From assembly GCF_013369485.1 (NCBI RefSeq), contig NZ_JABWEB010000014.1, positions 62,001 to 126,000 on the forward strand: a stretch of 64,000 nucleotides of DNA, read 5' to 3'. The notes below the pieces were generated by a model. It saw only the letters and a list, made by a program, of their open reading frames with translations, was not told the DNA's origin and did no database searches. The position numbers and the translations under genes are program-made. This stretch comes from Massilia sp. BJB1822 (GTDB taxonomy: Bacteria > Pseudomonadota > Gammaproteobacteria > Burkholderiales > Burkholderiaceae_D). Below are positions 23,835 through 32,770 of the stretch, piece by piece (the first letter of the stretch is position 1; each line of letters starts with the position of its first letter).

Positions 23835-24662
23835 TTAGCGGATCAGCTCGTCCAGGCCGGCGCTCAGCTCGTCGGGACTTGGCATTTCATCAATCAGCGC
23901 ATTCTCGGGCAAGCCCAGCGCGGCGGCGATCTCGGTCGGATAGCAGGCGGCGATTTCGTCCGGGCTGAGCTTGCTTTCATCGATGCGGGCGCGCCAGGCG
24001 GCCAGGTGGATGACGGCGGCCAGCTTGTTGGGCGGCGTGCGTTCGAGCGGATTGGGGAAGGCGGCGATGGTGTCGGCGAAGCTTTCCGGGAATTTCCAGC
24101 GGCGCGCCAGTTCGGCGCCGACATCGGCGAAGCCGTAGCCGAAAGAGGCTTGTTCGGCATCCAGGCGGCGCGAGTCGAGCGGGCCGGCCACCTTGTCCAT
24201 CTGCATGGCCTGTTCCGGCATGGCGGCGTGCATCACCAATTGGCCGATGGCGTGCATCATGCCGATGGTGAAGGCGAGGTCGGAATTTTCGCGGGTCTTC
24301 TTGGCGATCCATTTGGCGGCCACGGCGGTGTGCAGGCTGTAGCGCCAGAATTGTTTCAGGTCCAGTCCGGGCACGGTCTTGAAGCCGCTCACCAGGCCCG
24401 AGCTGATGACCAGGGTGCGCACCGTGACAAAGCCCAGCATCAGCACCGCGTCTTCCACCGTGCCGATGCTGCGCGACACGTGGTAGTAGGCGGAGTTGGC
24501 CAGGCGCAGCAGCTTGGCGCTGAGCACGGGATCGGCCGACAGCTTCTTGGCGATGTCTTCGGTCGAGACGCTGGCCTTGTCGAAACTGCTGATCAGTTCA
24601 TCGACCACCTTGGGCGCCGTGGGCAACGCTGTGGGGTTCTGGAATAGGGCCTCAAGTTTCAT
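23835..24662 (-). CDS. HDOD-domain signalling protein
   Basis: 275 aa. The HDOD domain covers most of the protein (LPTAPKVVDELISSFDKASV near residue 14, ADPVLSAKLLRLANSAYY near 45 and GMMHAIGQLVMHAAMP near 135). It is a non-catalytic relative of HD phosphohydrolases, often linked to c-di-GMP, motility or stress signalling. ATG 24660-24662 follows AGGAG at good spacing. Confidence 0.85.
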   Translation of the reverse strand: MKLEALFQNPTALPTAPKVVDELISSFDKASVSTEDIAKKLSADPVLSAKLLRLANSAYYHVSRSIGTVEDAVLMLGFVTVRTLVISSGLVSGFKTVPGLDLKQFWRYSLHTAVAAKWIAKKTRENSDLAFTIGMMHAIGQLVMHAAMPEQAMQMDKVAGPLDSRRLDAEQASFGYGFADVGAELARRWKFPESFADTIAAFPNPLERTPPNKLAAVIHLAAWRARIDESKLSPDEIAACYPTEIAAALGLPENALIDEMPSPDELSAGLDELIR

Positions 24663-24903
24663 ATGTCTCTCCTGATTATTTGTGCGTTGCTGTAAGTGAA
24701 CTATATAGGGATTCTCCGACGCGCAGAAGTGTTTTGTTAAGAGGGACGTGGCATTGCCGCACTGCATTCCGCGATTTCTGCATTTGGTCGGCCGCAGCTG
24801 CAGTTTGTCGCATGGCCCTCGCCGGAAAACGCCGGCTTGCCTACAGTCGATCCTGGCGCATTGTGCCAATAATTTGACCACGCAAATAATAAGGGACCAA
24901 TTT

Positions 24904-26961
24904 ATGCAAGCTTTTATCCGGGCGTTGCCGCTGAAAACCGCCCTGGCCGTCGCCTTGTGCGGCGCCAACCTGAGCTTTGTTCCAGCCCACGCCGCCCAGG
25001 CTGCGCCGCCTGCAGCCGCACCCGCCGGCATTGCCGCCGCCGTCCTGCCGGGCGACGATTTCTTCGGCTATGCCAATGCCGACTGGCTGGCCGCCACGGA
25101 AATTCCCGCCGACCGCAGCAGCTGGGGTGCGGGCGCGGCCCTGGCCACGCAGACCAATGAACGCATCGTCAAGCTGATCGAAGGTTCGGCCAAGGCCGCG
25201 CCCGGTTCCGAGGCGCGCAAGGTGGCCGACTTCTACGCCACGTATATGGACGAGGCCGGCATCGAGGCGCGCGGCGCCGCGCCGCTGCACGCGGAACTGA
25301 AAAAGATCGCCGCCATCAAGGACCGCGCAGCCCTGGCGCGCGCCCTGGGCGCCAGCCTGCGCGCCGATGTCGATCCTCTGAACAACACCAACTTCTTCAC
25401 CGAAAACCTGTTCGGTCTGTGGATCGCCCAGGGCTTGAACGACCCCGAACACAATATCCCCTATCTGCTGCAGGGCGGCCTGGGCCTGCCCGACCGCGCC
25501 TTCTACCTGGAAGACAATGAGCGCATGGCCAAGCTGCGCACGGCCTACCAGGCGCATATTGCCGCCATGCTGAAGCTGGCCGGCTTCTCCGATCCGGAAG
25601 CGCGCGCCGCCCGCGTGTTCGAGCTGGAGCGCAAAATCGCCCAGTCCCACGCCAGCCGCACCGACTCGGCCGACATCCAGAAAGCCAATAATGTGTGGAG
25701 CGACAAGGACTTCGCCGCCAAGGCGCCCGGCCTGGACTGGAAAGCCTTCTTCCGCAGCGCCGGCCTGGCGCGCCAGCAGAAATTCATCGTCTACCATCCG
25801 ACTGCCATCACCGGCGCCGCGGTCCTGGTGCAGGACATGCCGGTCGATACCTGGAAGGACTTCCTCGCCTTCCACACCGTCAACCACTTCAGCGGCTATC
25901 TGCCGAAAGCCTTCGGCGATCAGCGCTTCGACTTTTACGGCCGCACCCTGAGCGGCACGCCGCAGCAGCAAGTGCGCTGGAAGCGCGCCCTGATCGCCAC
26001 CAATATGGCCATGGACGATGCCGTCGGCAAGCTGTACGTGGCGCAGGACTTCCCGCCCGCAGCCAAGGCGCGCGTGCAGGAAATGGTGAAGAACATCGTG
26101 GCCGCCTTCCACCAGCGCATCGACAAACTGGACTGGATGGCCCCCGCCACCAAGAAGGAAGCCCAGGCCAAGCTGGCCAGCCTGTACGTGGGCGTCGGCT
26201 ATCCCGACAAGTGGAAATCGTATAAGGGCCTGGAGATCAAGGCCGGCGACGCCTTCGGCAACGCGCTGCGCGCCGAGACCTTCCGCTACAAGCAGCAACT
26301 GGCCAAGCTGGGCCAGAAAATCGACCGCACCGAATGGACCATGCCGCCGCAACTGGTGAACGCCGTCAACCTGCCGATGCAGAACGCGCTGAACTTCCCG
26401 GCCGCCATCCTGCAAGCGCCATACTTCGACCAGCACGCCAGCGACGCCATGAATTACGGCGGCATCGGCGCCATCATCGGCCACGAAATCAGCCACAGCT
26501 TCGACGACCAGGGCGCCCAGTTCGACGCCGCCGGCCGCCTGCGCGACTGGTGGACCAAGGAGGACGGCGAGCATTTCCGCCAAGCCTCCGCCGCCCTGGT
26601 GGCGCAGTACTCGGCGTATGAAGCCTTCCCCGACCTCAAGCTCGACGGCCAGCTCACGCTGAGCGAAAACCTGGCCGACCTGGCCGGCCTGGCCGCCGCT
26701 TACGATGCCTATCGCGTTTCGCTGGCCGGCAAGCCGGTCACGCCGGACGCCGACCGCCAGTTCTTCCTCGGCTATGCGCAAAGCTGGCGCGACAAGGAAC
26801 GCGACGCCGCCCTGCGCAACCAGATCGCCACCGACGGCCACGCGCCTGCCAAATGGCGCACCTATACCGTGCGCAATCTGGACCCGTGGTATCCGGCTTT
26901 CGACGTGCAGCCCGGCCAGAAGCTGTACCTGGCGCCGCAGCAGCGCGTGCGCGTCTGGTAA
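24904..26961 (+). CDS. M13-family (neprilysin/PepO-like) zinc metallopeptidase
   Basis: 685 aa exported peptidase. A signal peptide (MQAFIRALPLKTALAVALCG) is followed by the peptidase M13 N domain (DDFFGYANADWLAATEIPAD near residue 52) and the catalytic domain. HEISH near residue 528 with the downstream glutamate in LSENLADLAGL provides the zinc site, and the C-terminus carries the family ending (DVQPGQKLYLAPQQRVRVW). It cleaves peptides in the periplasm or outside the cell. A methyltransferase gene follows after nine bases. Confidence 0.93.
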   Translation: MQAFIRALPLKTALAVALCGANLSFVPAHAAQAAPPAAAPAGIAAAVLPGDDFFGYANADWLAATEIPADRSSWGAGAALATQTNERIVKLIEGSAKAAPGSEARKVADFYATYMDEAGIEARGAAPLHAELKKIAAIKDRAALARALGASLRADVDPLNNTNFFTENLFGLWIAQGLNDPEHNIPYLLQGGLGLPDRAFYLEDNERMAKLRTAYQAHIAAMLKLAGFSDPEARAARVFELERKIAQSHASRTDSADIQKANNVWSDKDFAAKAPGLDWKAFFRSAGLARQQKFIVYHPTAITGAAVLVQDMPVDTWKDFLAFHTVNHFSGYLPKAFGDQRFDFYGRTLSGTPQQQVRWKRALIATNMAMDDAVGKLYVAQDFPPAAKARVQEMVKNIVAAFHQRIDKLDWMAPATKKEAQAKLASLYVGVGYPDKWKSYKGLEIKAGDAFGNALRAETFRYKQQLAKLGQKIDRTEWTMPPQLVNAVNLPMQNALNFPAAILQAPYFDQHASDAMNYGGIGAIIGHEISHSFDDQGAQFDAAGRLRDWWTKEDGEHFRQASAALVAQYSAYEAFPDLKLDGQLTLSENLADLAGLAAAYDAYRVSLAGKPVTPDADRQFFLGYAQSWRDKERDAALRNQIATDGHAPAKWRTYTVRNLDPWYPAFDVQPGQKLYLAPQQRVRVW

Positions 26962-26970
26962 AGTAGGCGG

Positions 26971-27588
26971 ATGGACAAGAGCATCGAACAGATCACCCGC
27001 CTCACGCTGGAACACTATGAACGCAACGCCCGCCAGTTCCTGGAGGGTACGCGCGACCATGATGTGAGCCAGAATATTGCGGCCCTGCTTGATGCGATCG
27101 AAGGCGCGCCGCCGTTCCGCATTCTCGACCTGGGGTGCGGGCCGGGGCGCGATCTGTGCGCCTTCAAGGCGCTGGGCCACGAGCCGACCGGCATCGACGG
27201 CTCGGCGCGTTTTGTGGAGATGGCGCGCGAATGGAGCGGCTGCCCCGTGTGGCAGCAGGATTTCGTTGCGCTCGACCTGCCCAGCGCCTATTTCGACGGC
27301 GTGTATGCCAACGCTTCCCTGTTCCATGTCCCCAGCGCGGCCCTACCCGACGTGCTGAGCAAGCTGCATGCGGCGCTCAAGCCGCGCGGCGTGCTGTTCA
27401 GCTCCAATCCGCGCGGCCATAACGAGGAAGGCTGGAACGGCCCGCGCTACGGCAGCTACTACGATTACGCAACGTGGGAACGTTATCTGCTGGCGGCCGG
27501 CTTTGCGCCGCTGCAGCACTACTACCGTCCAGCTGGTTTGCCGCGCGAGCAGCAGCCTTGGCTGGCCAGCGTCTGGCGCAAAGCCTGA
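26971..27588 (+). CDS. Class I SAM-dependent methyltransferase
   Basis: 205 aa with the SAM-binding glycine motif ILDLGCGPGRDL near residue 50, an acidic residue after strand 2 (PTGIDGS) and the post-motif FDGVYANASLFHVP. It lies nine bases after the M13 peptidase gene and is probably co-transcribed. Substrate unknown. Confidence 0.85.
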   Translation: MDKSIEQITRLTLEHYERNARQFLEGTRDHDVSQNIAALLDAIEGAPPFRILDLGCGPGRDLCAFKALGHEPTGIDGSARFVEMAREWSGCPVWQQDFVALDLPSAYFDGVYANASLFHVPSAALPDVLSKLHAALKPRGVLFSSNPRGHNEEGWNGPRYGSYYDYATWERYLLAAGFAPLQHYYRPAGLPREQQPWLASVWRKA

Positions 27589-27690
27589 GCTGAATTATGT
27601 TCGTGAGCGAACAGAAGGGAATGTTGTGCATCCCTAAGATGGACTCCGGTCACACAATCCTGTGTGCAACTTACGACAAAGGAGTGCATC

Positions 27691-27897
27691 ATGAACAAGG
27701 ACCAAATCAAAGGCAAGGCCAAGGAAATCGGCGGCAAGATCCAGCAGGAAGCCGGTGAGCTGGTGGGCAGCTCCAAGCAGCAAGCCAAGGGTATCAAGAA
27801 CCAGATCGAAGGCAAGCTGCAAAAAGGCGTGGGCGATGCCCGCGAAGCCGTGGACGATGCGATCGATAACGCCATCGACAAAGGCAACCGCCAATAA
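27691..27897 (+). CDS. CsbD-family stress protein
   Basis: 68 aa, MNKDQIKGKAKEIGGKIQQE with Lys/Gly/Ala-rich helices, the standard CsbD form, usually induced by general stress. AAAGGAG precedes the ATG. The upstream region has a short hairpin (GTTCG/CGAAC, 27600-27613). Function unknown. Confidence 0.9.
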   Translation: MNKDQIKGKAKEIGGKIQQEAGELVGSSKQQAKGIKNQIEGKLQKGVGDAREAVDDAIDNAIDKGNRQ

Positions 27898-27908
27898 GCC
27901 TGAGGCAT

Positions 27909-27938
27909 AAAAAAGCCCGCCGGCTTGCGCTGGCGGGC
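27909..27938 (-). terminator. Intrinsic terminator of the S9 peptidase gene
   Basis: A 10-bp stem GCCCGCCAGC/GCCGGCGGGC (one G-T pair) is followed on the minus strand by TTTTTT. It lies between the convergent csbD and peptidase genes. Confidence 0.8.
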
Positions 27939-27975
27939 GTGAATAGCGCCAAAGCGCCACGAGGTCTTTACACCA

Positions 27976-30189
27976 TCAATTCGTTTCCGGCTTCAGGTTT
28001 TTCTTGAAGTAGGCGTCGATATAGCTGTACACATGCAGCTGGCCGGCGCGCGAGGAAATGCCGTGCTTGGCTCCCGGGTAGGTCATCAGTTCGAACTGCA
28101 CCTTGCGGTTCACCAGCGCATCGATCATTTTGGTCGTATTGGTGAACAGGACGTTATCGTCGGCCATGCCGTGGATCAGCAGCAGATTCGATTTCAGGCC
28201 GTCGACGTGGGCGAACACCGTGCTTTGCTTGTAGCCGTCGGCGTTATCCTGTGGACGGTCCATGAAGCGCTCGGTGTAGTGGGTGTCGTACAGCTGCCAG
28301 TCCGTGACCGGCGCCACCGACACGCCCATGGCGATCTTGTCCGACGCTTGAGACAGCAGGCGCAAGGTCATGAAGCCGCCATAGCTCCAGCCGAATACGC
28401 CGATGCGCTTGGCATCCACGAAGCTTTGCTTGCTCAGCCACTCGACGCCGGTCAGCTGGTCTTCCACTTCCACCTTGCCCAGATTGCGGTAGATGGCGTC
28501 GGTGAAGACGCGCTCGCGGCGCGAAGAACCGCGGTTATCCAGGCGGAACACGACAAAGCCCTGCTGCGCCATGTACTGGTCGAAGTTATTGCCCCATTTG
28601 CGCGCCACGTGCTGGGCGCCAGGGCCGCCGTAGGTCGACAGATAGACCGGATAGCGCTTGGCCGCATCGAATTTATATGGCTTGAGCAGCGAGTAGTGCA
28701 GGGTCTGGCCATCCTTGGCTTTCAAGCTGCCGTATTCGGTCGGCAGATGGTCCGACTTGTACTTGAAGTAGGGGTGGGACTCGTTCAGCTCATTGCGTTC
28801 CAGCCAGCCCACCATGCTGCCGTCCGGGCGGCGGATGCTCACGTTCGGCGGCGTGGCCGGATCGGAGAAGGTGTCGACGAAAACTTCGCCATTGCGCGAG
28901 AAGCTCGCATCGTGCCAGCCATCGGCCTGGGTCACGCGCTTCGGCTTGTCGGCATTGCTGCCGTCCAGGTTCAGCGCATACACCTGCTTGTCGATCACCG
29001 CATCCTTGTTGGAAGAGACGTAGACGCGACCCGCTTTCTCATCCACGGCCAGCAGGCCGTCGATGCCCCAATCGCCCTTGCTGACCGGGTGCAGCAGCTT
29101 GCCGTCCAGGTCATGCAGATACAGGTGGCGGCGGCCGTCGCGCTCCGACACCCACAGGAAGGCGTTGCGCTTGGCCAGGAAGCGCGGCTCCTCCAGCACG
29201 TTCACCCAGGTCTTGCTGGTTTCCGTGATCAGCACGCGCTGGGCCAGGGTGGCGGCATCGACCGACACCAGTTCCAGCTTCTTCTGGTCGCGCGTCTGGC
29301 GCTGGAACAGCAGGGCTTTGCTGTTGGCGCTCCAGTCGGCGCGCACCAGATAGATATCCTTCTCGCCGCCCAGGTCCACCTCGCGGCGCTCGCCGGATGC
29401 GGGCGAGACGATGAACAGCTGCACCGCCACGTTCGGATCGCCAGCGGCCGGGTAGCGCTGCTCGATCACATCGGTGCGGTCGGCATAGATTTCAAAGCGG
29501 CGCGCCACCGGCACTTTCGACTCGTCATAGCGCTTGAACGCGATGGCCGAATCGTCGGGCGCCCAGTAATAGCCGCTGACCTGATGCATCTCTTCCTGCG
29601 CCACGAATTCGGCCTCGCCGTTGTGGATGGCGGCGGCGCCGTCGCTGGTCAGCTGGCGCTCCTTGCCGGTGCTCAGATCGAGCACGAACAGATTCTGGTC
29701 GCGCACGAAGGAGACGTAGCGGCCCTTGGGCGAAATCTGCGGATCGAGCACGGCGCCGGTGGCGACCAGGCGCGCGCTGTCCGGCTTGGCCAGTTCCACC
29801 AGATACAGATTGCCGGCGATCGGCACCAGCAGCTGCTTGCCGTCCGGCGACCAGCTATAGCTGATGATGCCTTTCAGACTGGCGGTGCGCTCGCGCTCGC
29901 GGCGCGCCTTCTCGGCGTCCGACAGATTCTCCTGCGGCACCAGCACGCGCGAATCGACCAGCAGGCGGCTCGATTTATCCTTGAGGTTGAATTCCCACAG
30001 ATCCAGCTGGAACTGGTCATCGGCGCGGCCGCGCAGGAAGGTCACGCGCGCGCCATCGGGCGACACCTTCATCTTGCGCATGCCGGGGCCGGCCAGCGCC
30101 GGATCACCATGGATACGGTCCAAAGTAAGACGCTCAGCCGACGCCGAACCGATGGCCATCAAAGCCAGAAAACAGAGAGAGAAACGCAT
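27976..30189 (-). CDS. S9-family (dipeptidyl peptidase IV-like) exported serine peptidase
   Basis: 737 aa. A short signal peptide (MRFSLCFLALMAIGSASA) precedes a beta-propeller and a C-terminal alpha/beta-hydrolase domain. The catalytic serine is in GWSYGG near residue 600, with aspartate (HGMADDNVLF near 675) and histidine (GAKHGISSR near 710). It releases N-terminal dipeptides or cleaves short peptides outside the cytoplasm. I use ATG 30187-30189 because of the signal peptide; the longer frame is unlikely. Confidence 0.92.
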   Translation of the reverse strand: MRFSLCFLALMAIGSASAERLTLDRIHGDPALAGPGMRKMKVSPDGARVTFLRGRADDQFQLDLWEFNLKDKSSRLLVDSRVLVPQENLSDAEKARRERERTASLKGIISYSWSPDGKQLLVPIAGNLYLVELAKPDSARLVATGAVLDPQISPKGRYVSFVRDQNLFVLDLSTGKERQLTSDGAAAIHNGEAEFVAQEEMHQVSGYYWAPDDSAIAFKRYDESKVPVARRFEIYADRTDVIEQRYPAAGDPNVAVQLFIVSPASGERREVDLGGEKDIYLVRADWSANSKALLFQRQTRDQKKLELVSVDAATLAQRVLITETSKTWVNVLEEPRFLAKRNAFLWVSERDGRRHLYLHDLDGKLLHPVSKGDWGIDGLLAVDEKAGRVYVSSNKDAVIDKQVYALNLDGSNADKPKRVTQADGWHDASFSRNGEVFVDTFSDPATPPNVSIRRPDGSMVGWLERNELNESHPYFKYKSDHLPTEYGSLKAKDGQTLHYSLLKPYKFDAAKRYPVYLSTYGGPGAQHVARKWGNNFDQYMAQQGFVVFRLDNRGSSRRERVFTDAIYRNLGKVEVEDQLTGVEWLSKQSFVDAKRIGVFGWSYGGFMTLRLLSQASDKIAMGVSVAPVTDWQLYDTHYTERFMDRPQDNADGYKQSTVFAHVDGLKSNLLLIHGMADDNVLFTNTTKMIDALVNRKVQFELMTYPGAKHGISSRAGQLHVYSYIDAYFKKNLKPETN

Positions 30190-30321
30190 GGTGATCCCGG
30201 ACAAGGTAAAAGCCCAAAACGATACCAGACTCAGCCATATCTGACGACCCGCCGCGATTCGGAATCCATCTCCCGAAACCGACTTTCCTTCGGCCAAACC
30301 GCCACCCCACGTTTGATCTGC

Positions 30322-30455
30322 CTCAACAAATGTCCCACCCTGGTGTCAGGCACCGGAGCAGGACATTCTTTGCGCTGGATCAAAGAACGTCCGACCGTGG
30401 TGCCTCGGCGGCCCCGCCTGACACCAGGGTTGGACATTGTTTGATTTGGCGCAAA
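30322..30455. repeat. Composite palindromic repeat, family A, copy 2 (interior inverted)
   Basis: The arms equal those of copy 1 in the same orientation: CAACAAATGTCCCACCC then TGGTGTCAGGC on the left; GCCTGACACCAGGG through TTTGATTTGGCGCAAA on the right. The 64-bp interior (30352-30415) is instead the reverse complement of the copy-1 interior, with about 16 differences, and ends GGCGGCCCC. It lies between the S9 peptidase promoter region and the end of the MATE gene. Confidence 0.9.
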
Positions 30456-30457
30456 CG

Positions 30458-31843
30458 TCAGGCGGGGCGCAGGCGCTGCAGGGAGAGGCGGTTGAGGTAC
30501 CAGCTGAGCAGCAGGGCGGCGACCGTCAGGCCGAGGACGAGGCCGATCCAGAAGCCGGCGGAGGCCATCGGCACCGCTGGGCTGAGCGGGAACCAGTTGG
30601 GGGCGAGGCCGAGGAGGTAGCCGATCGGCAGCGCGAAGCCCCAGAAGGCCAGCAGCTGGATCTTCATCGGCGGACGCGTGACCTTGTAGCCTCGGATGGC
30701 GCAGGAGGTGGCGACCTGGGTGGCGTCGGAGAGCTGGAAGATGGCGGCGAACAGCAGCAGGTGGGCGGTCAGTTCCTGCACGGCGACGTCGGTGGTGTAG
30801 GCGCGCGCGATTTCGTGGCGGAACAGGGCGATCAGGGTGGCTGACAGCACGGCGAAGCCGAGCGACATGCCAACGCCGACCCAGGCCGTGAAGCGGGCAC
30901 GCTCGGGATTGCCTTCGCCCATGGCTTGGCCGACGCGGGTGATCAGGCCGATGCCGAAGCTGACCGGCACCATGAAGACCAGGGAAGAGAAGTTCAGGGC
31001 GATCTGGTTGGCTGACACTTCGTTGACGCCAAAACGCGCCACCAGCAGGCTGACGGCGCCAAAGGCGCTCACTTCGGCGAAGTAGGTGACGCCGATCGGC
31101 AGGCCGAGCAACAGCATGCTCTTGATCTCGGCCCAGCAGGGGCCGTCCCATTCGTGGAAGGGATAGGTGTTCTTGTAGGCCGGGGAGATGCGCACCCAGA
31201 CCAGCATGGCGCCCAGCATCAGCCACATGCACAGCGCGGTGGAGACGGCGCAGCCGACGCCGCCCATGCGCGGCAGGCCGAATTTACCGAAGATGAGCAT
31301 CCAGTTCATGACGATATTGAATAGCAGGCCGATGATGGCGATCACCATCACCGGCTTGGTCTGGTTGATGCTGGTGCTGTAGCCGTACAGGGTGCGGTAG
31401 GCGGCGAACGCGGGCAGGCCGAAACTGATGATGTGCACGAACAGCGAGGCGCGCGCCGCCACCGCCGCTTCCATATTCAGGTGGTCGAACAGGAGCGTGG
31501 CCAGATTGGCCAGCAGCATGGCGGCCAGGCCGATCCCGAGCGCCTTCCACAGCGACTGGCGCACCGAATGCGGGATCTTGCCGTAGGCGCCGGCGCCCAC
31601 TTCATGCGCCACCACGCTATTGATGGCCATCATGGTGCCGCTGACCGAGACCAGAACCATGGACCAGATCGAGGCGCCCAGCGAGACTGCCGCCAGCTCG
31701 GCGGCGCTGGCGTGGCCGGTCATGGCCACGTCCGCCACCGCCATGCCCACGGTAGCCAGCTGCCCGATCAGCACCGGCCAGGCCAGACGCCAGAGGGAAG
31801 CGGCTTCGGCGCGAACATTCGGTAAAGTGAAGGTATGTGGCAT
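30458..31843 (-). CDS. MATE-family multidrug efflux protein (NorM-like)
   Basis: 461 aa membrane protein with about 12 hydrophobic segments in two homologous halves. Typical MATE sequences include WPVLIGQLATVGMAVADVAM near residue 20 and GAVSLLVARFGVNEVSANQI near 265. It exports cationic drugs or metabolites in exchange for Na+ or H+. Monocistronic; a family-A repeat begins two bases after its stop. Confidence 0.9.
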   Translation of the reverse strand: MPHTFTLPNVRAEAASLWRLAWPVLIGQLATVGMAVADVAMTGHASAAELAAVSLGASIWSMVLVSVSGTMMAINSVVAHEVGAGAYGKIPHSVRQSLWKALGIGLAAMLLANLATLLFDHLNMEAAVAARASLFVHIISFGLPAFAAYRTLYGYSTSINQTKPVMVIAIIGLLFNIVMNWMLIFGKFGLPRMGGVGCAVSTALCMWLMLGAMLVWVRISPAYKNTYPFHEWDGPCWAEIKSMLLLGLPIGVTYFAEVSAFGAVSLLVARFGVNEVSANQIALNFSSLVFMVPVSFGIGLITRVGQAMGEGNPERARFTAWVGVGMSLGFAVLSATLIALFRHEIARAYTTDVAVQELTAHLLLFAAIFQLSDATQVATSCAIRGYKVTRPPMKIQLLAFWGFALPIGYLLGLAPNWFPLSPAVPMASAGFWIGLVLGLTVAALLLSWYLNRLSLQRLRPA

Positions 31844-32018
31844 GGATCGGCAGTCTTTGGAGCGGAAAAGAGATAGATTCTAACCAGAATCCTGTTTTCC
31901 CGTCCGACAGTGCTTCAGGGTAGGAATTTGTTACACAGTCGTGTAGGCTAGCGGGTTGCGCTTTGCGTTGAACAAGCAAGCAAGCCGCGCGCGCGGAGCA
32001 CTTTACGGAGATTTTGAT

Positions 32019-32714
32019 ATGAAACGCATGTTTACCCTGGCCAGCCTGCTGGCCGCCACCCTGATCAGCCAAGCCGCTTCGGCCGGCGAGATGACCCTGT
32101 ACGCGCGTGAGGGCTTCCGCGGTTCGGAAGTAACGGTGTATGAAACCACCTCCAATTTCCGCGATCTGGGCTTCAACGACCGCGCTTCCAGCCTGGTGGT
32201 GCATTCCGGCGCCTGGGAATTGTGCGAGCACCGCGATTTTGGCGGTGAATGCGCCGTGTTCGAGCGTGGCGAGTATCCCGACCTGCGACGTTTTAATAAC
32301 AGCATTTCCTCGGCGCGCGAAGTCCAGGTGCGCAACCGCGACCGCTGGGGCGGTGGCGGCGGCTGGAACGATAACCGCGGCCGCGATGGACGCTGGGGCG
32401 ATGACCGTGGTCATGACCACGACTGGCGTGGCCGTGACCGCGACCGAGACCGAGACCGTCAGCAACTGGCTCCGGTCGAACTGTTCACCGATTCCCGCTT
32501 CGAAGGTCCGAGCGTGAGCGTGCGCAGCAATGTGCGCACCCTGGTTGACCTGAACTTCAACGACCGCGTCAGCTCTCTGATCATCAGCGAAGGCCAGTGG
32601 GAGCTGTGCGAGCATGCCGATTTCCGCGGCGAGTGCGTGGTCTACGGGCCGGGCCGCTATCCGAATGTGGGCGGCATGAATGACCGCTTCTCTTCGATCC
32701 GGCGAGTGCGCTAA
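32019..32714 (+). CDS. Exported beta/gamma-crystallin protein with two domains
   Basis: 231 aa with a signal peptide ending ASAG near residue 23. Two beta/gamma-crystallin domains (about 24-105 and 150-231) each hold two Ca2+-type N/D-N/D-x-x-S-S motifs: NDRASS, NNSISS, NDRVSS and NDRFSS. They are joined by a Gly/Arg/Asp linker with RDRDRDRD repeats. Such domains bind calcium and stabilise extracellular proteins. ATG 32019 follows ACGGAG. Confidence 0.82.
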   Translation: MKRMFTLASLLAATLISQAASAGEMTLYAREGFRGSEVTVYETTSNFRDLGFNDRASSLVVHSGAWELCEHRDFGGECAVFERGEYPDLRRFNNSISSAREVQVRNRDRWGGGGGWNDNRGRDGRWGDDRGHDHDWRGRDRDRDRDRQQLAPVELFTDSRFEGPSVSVRSNVRTLVDLNFNDRVSSLIISEGQWELCEHADFRGECVVYGPGRYPNVGGMNDRFSSIRRVR

Positions 32715-32770
32715 GCCTTCCGCTTTGCGGTATTCTGTGCTCTGCAGGATTCGACCTGGAGAGCACTTCC

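Noticed and set aside
24841..27327. An 828-codon open frame antisense to the M13 peptidase gene
   Set aside because: It mirrors a well-supported gene; long antisense frames are expected in high-GC DNA, and its residue composition is not protein-like.
28033..30444. Long frame antisense to the S9 peptidase gene
   Set aside because: Shadow of the peptidase gene, whose catalytic motifs and signal peptide are clear.
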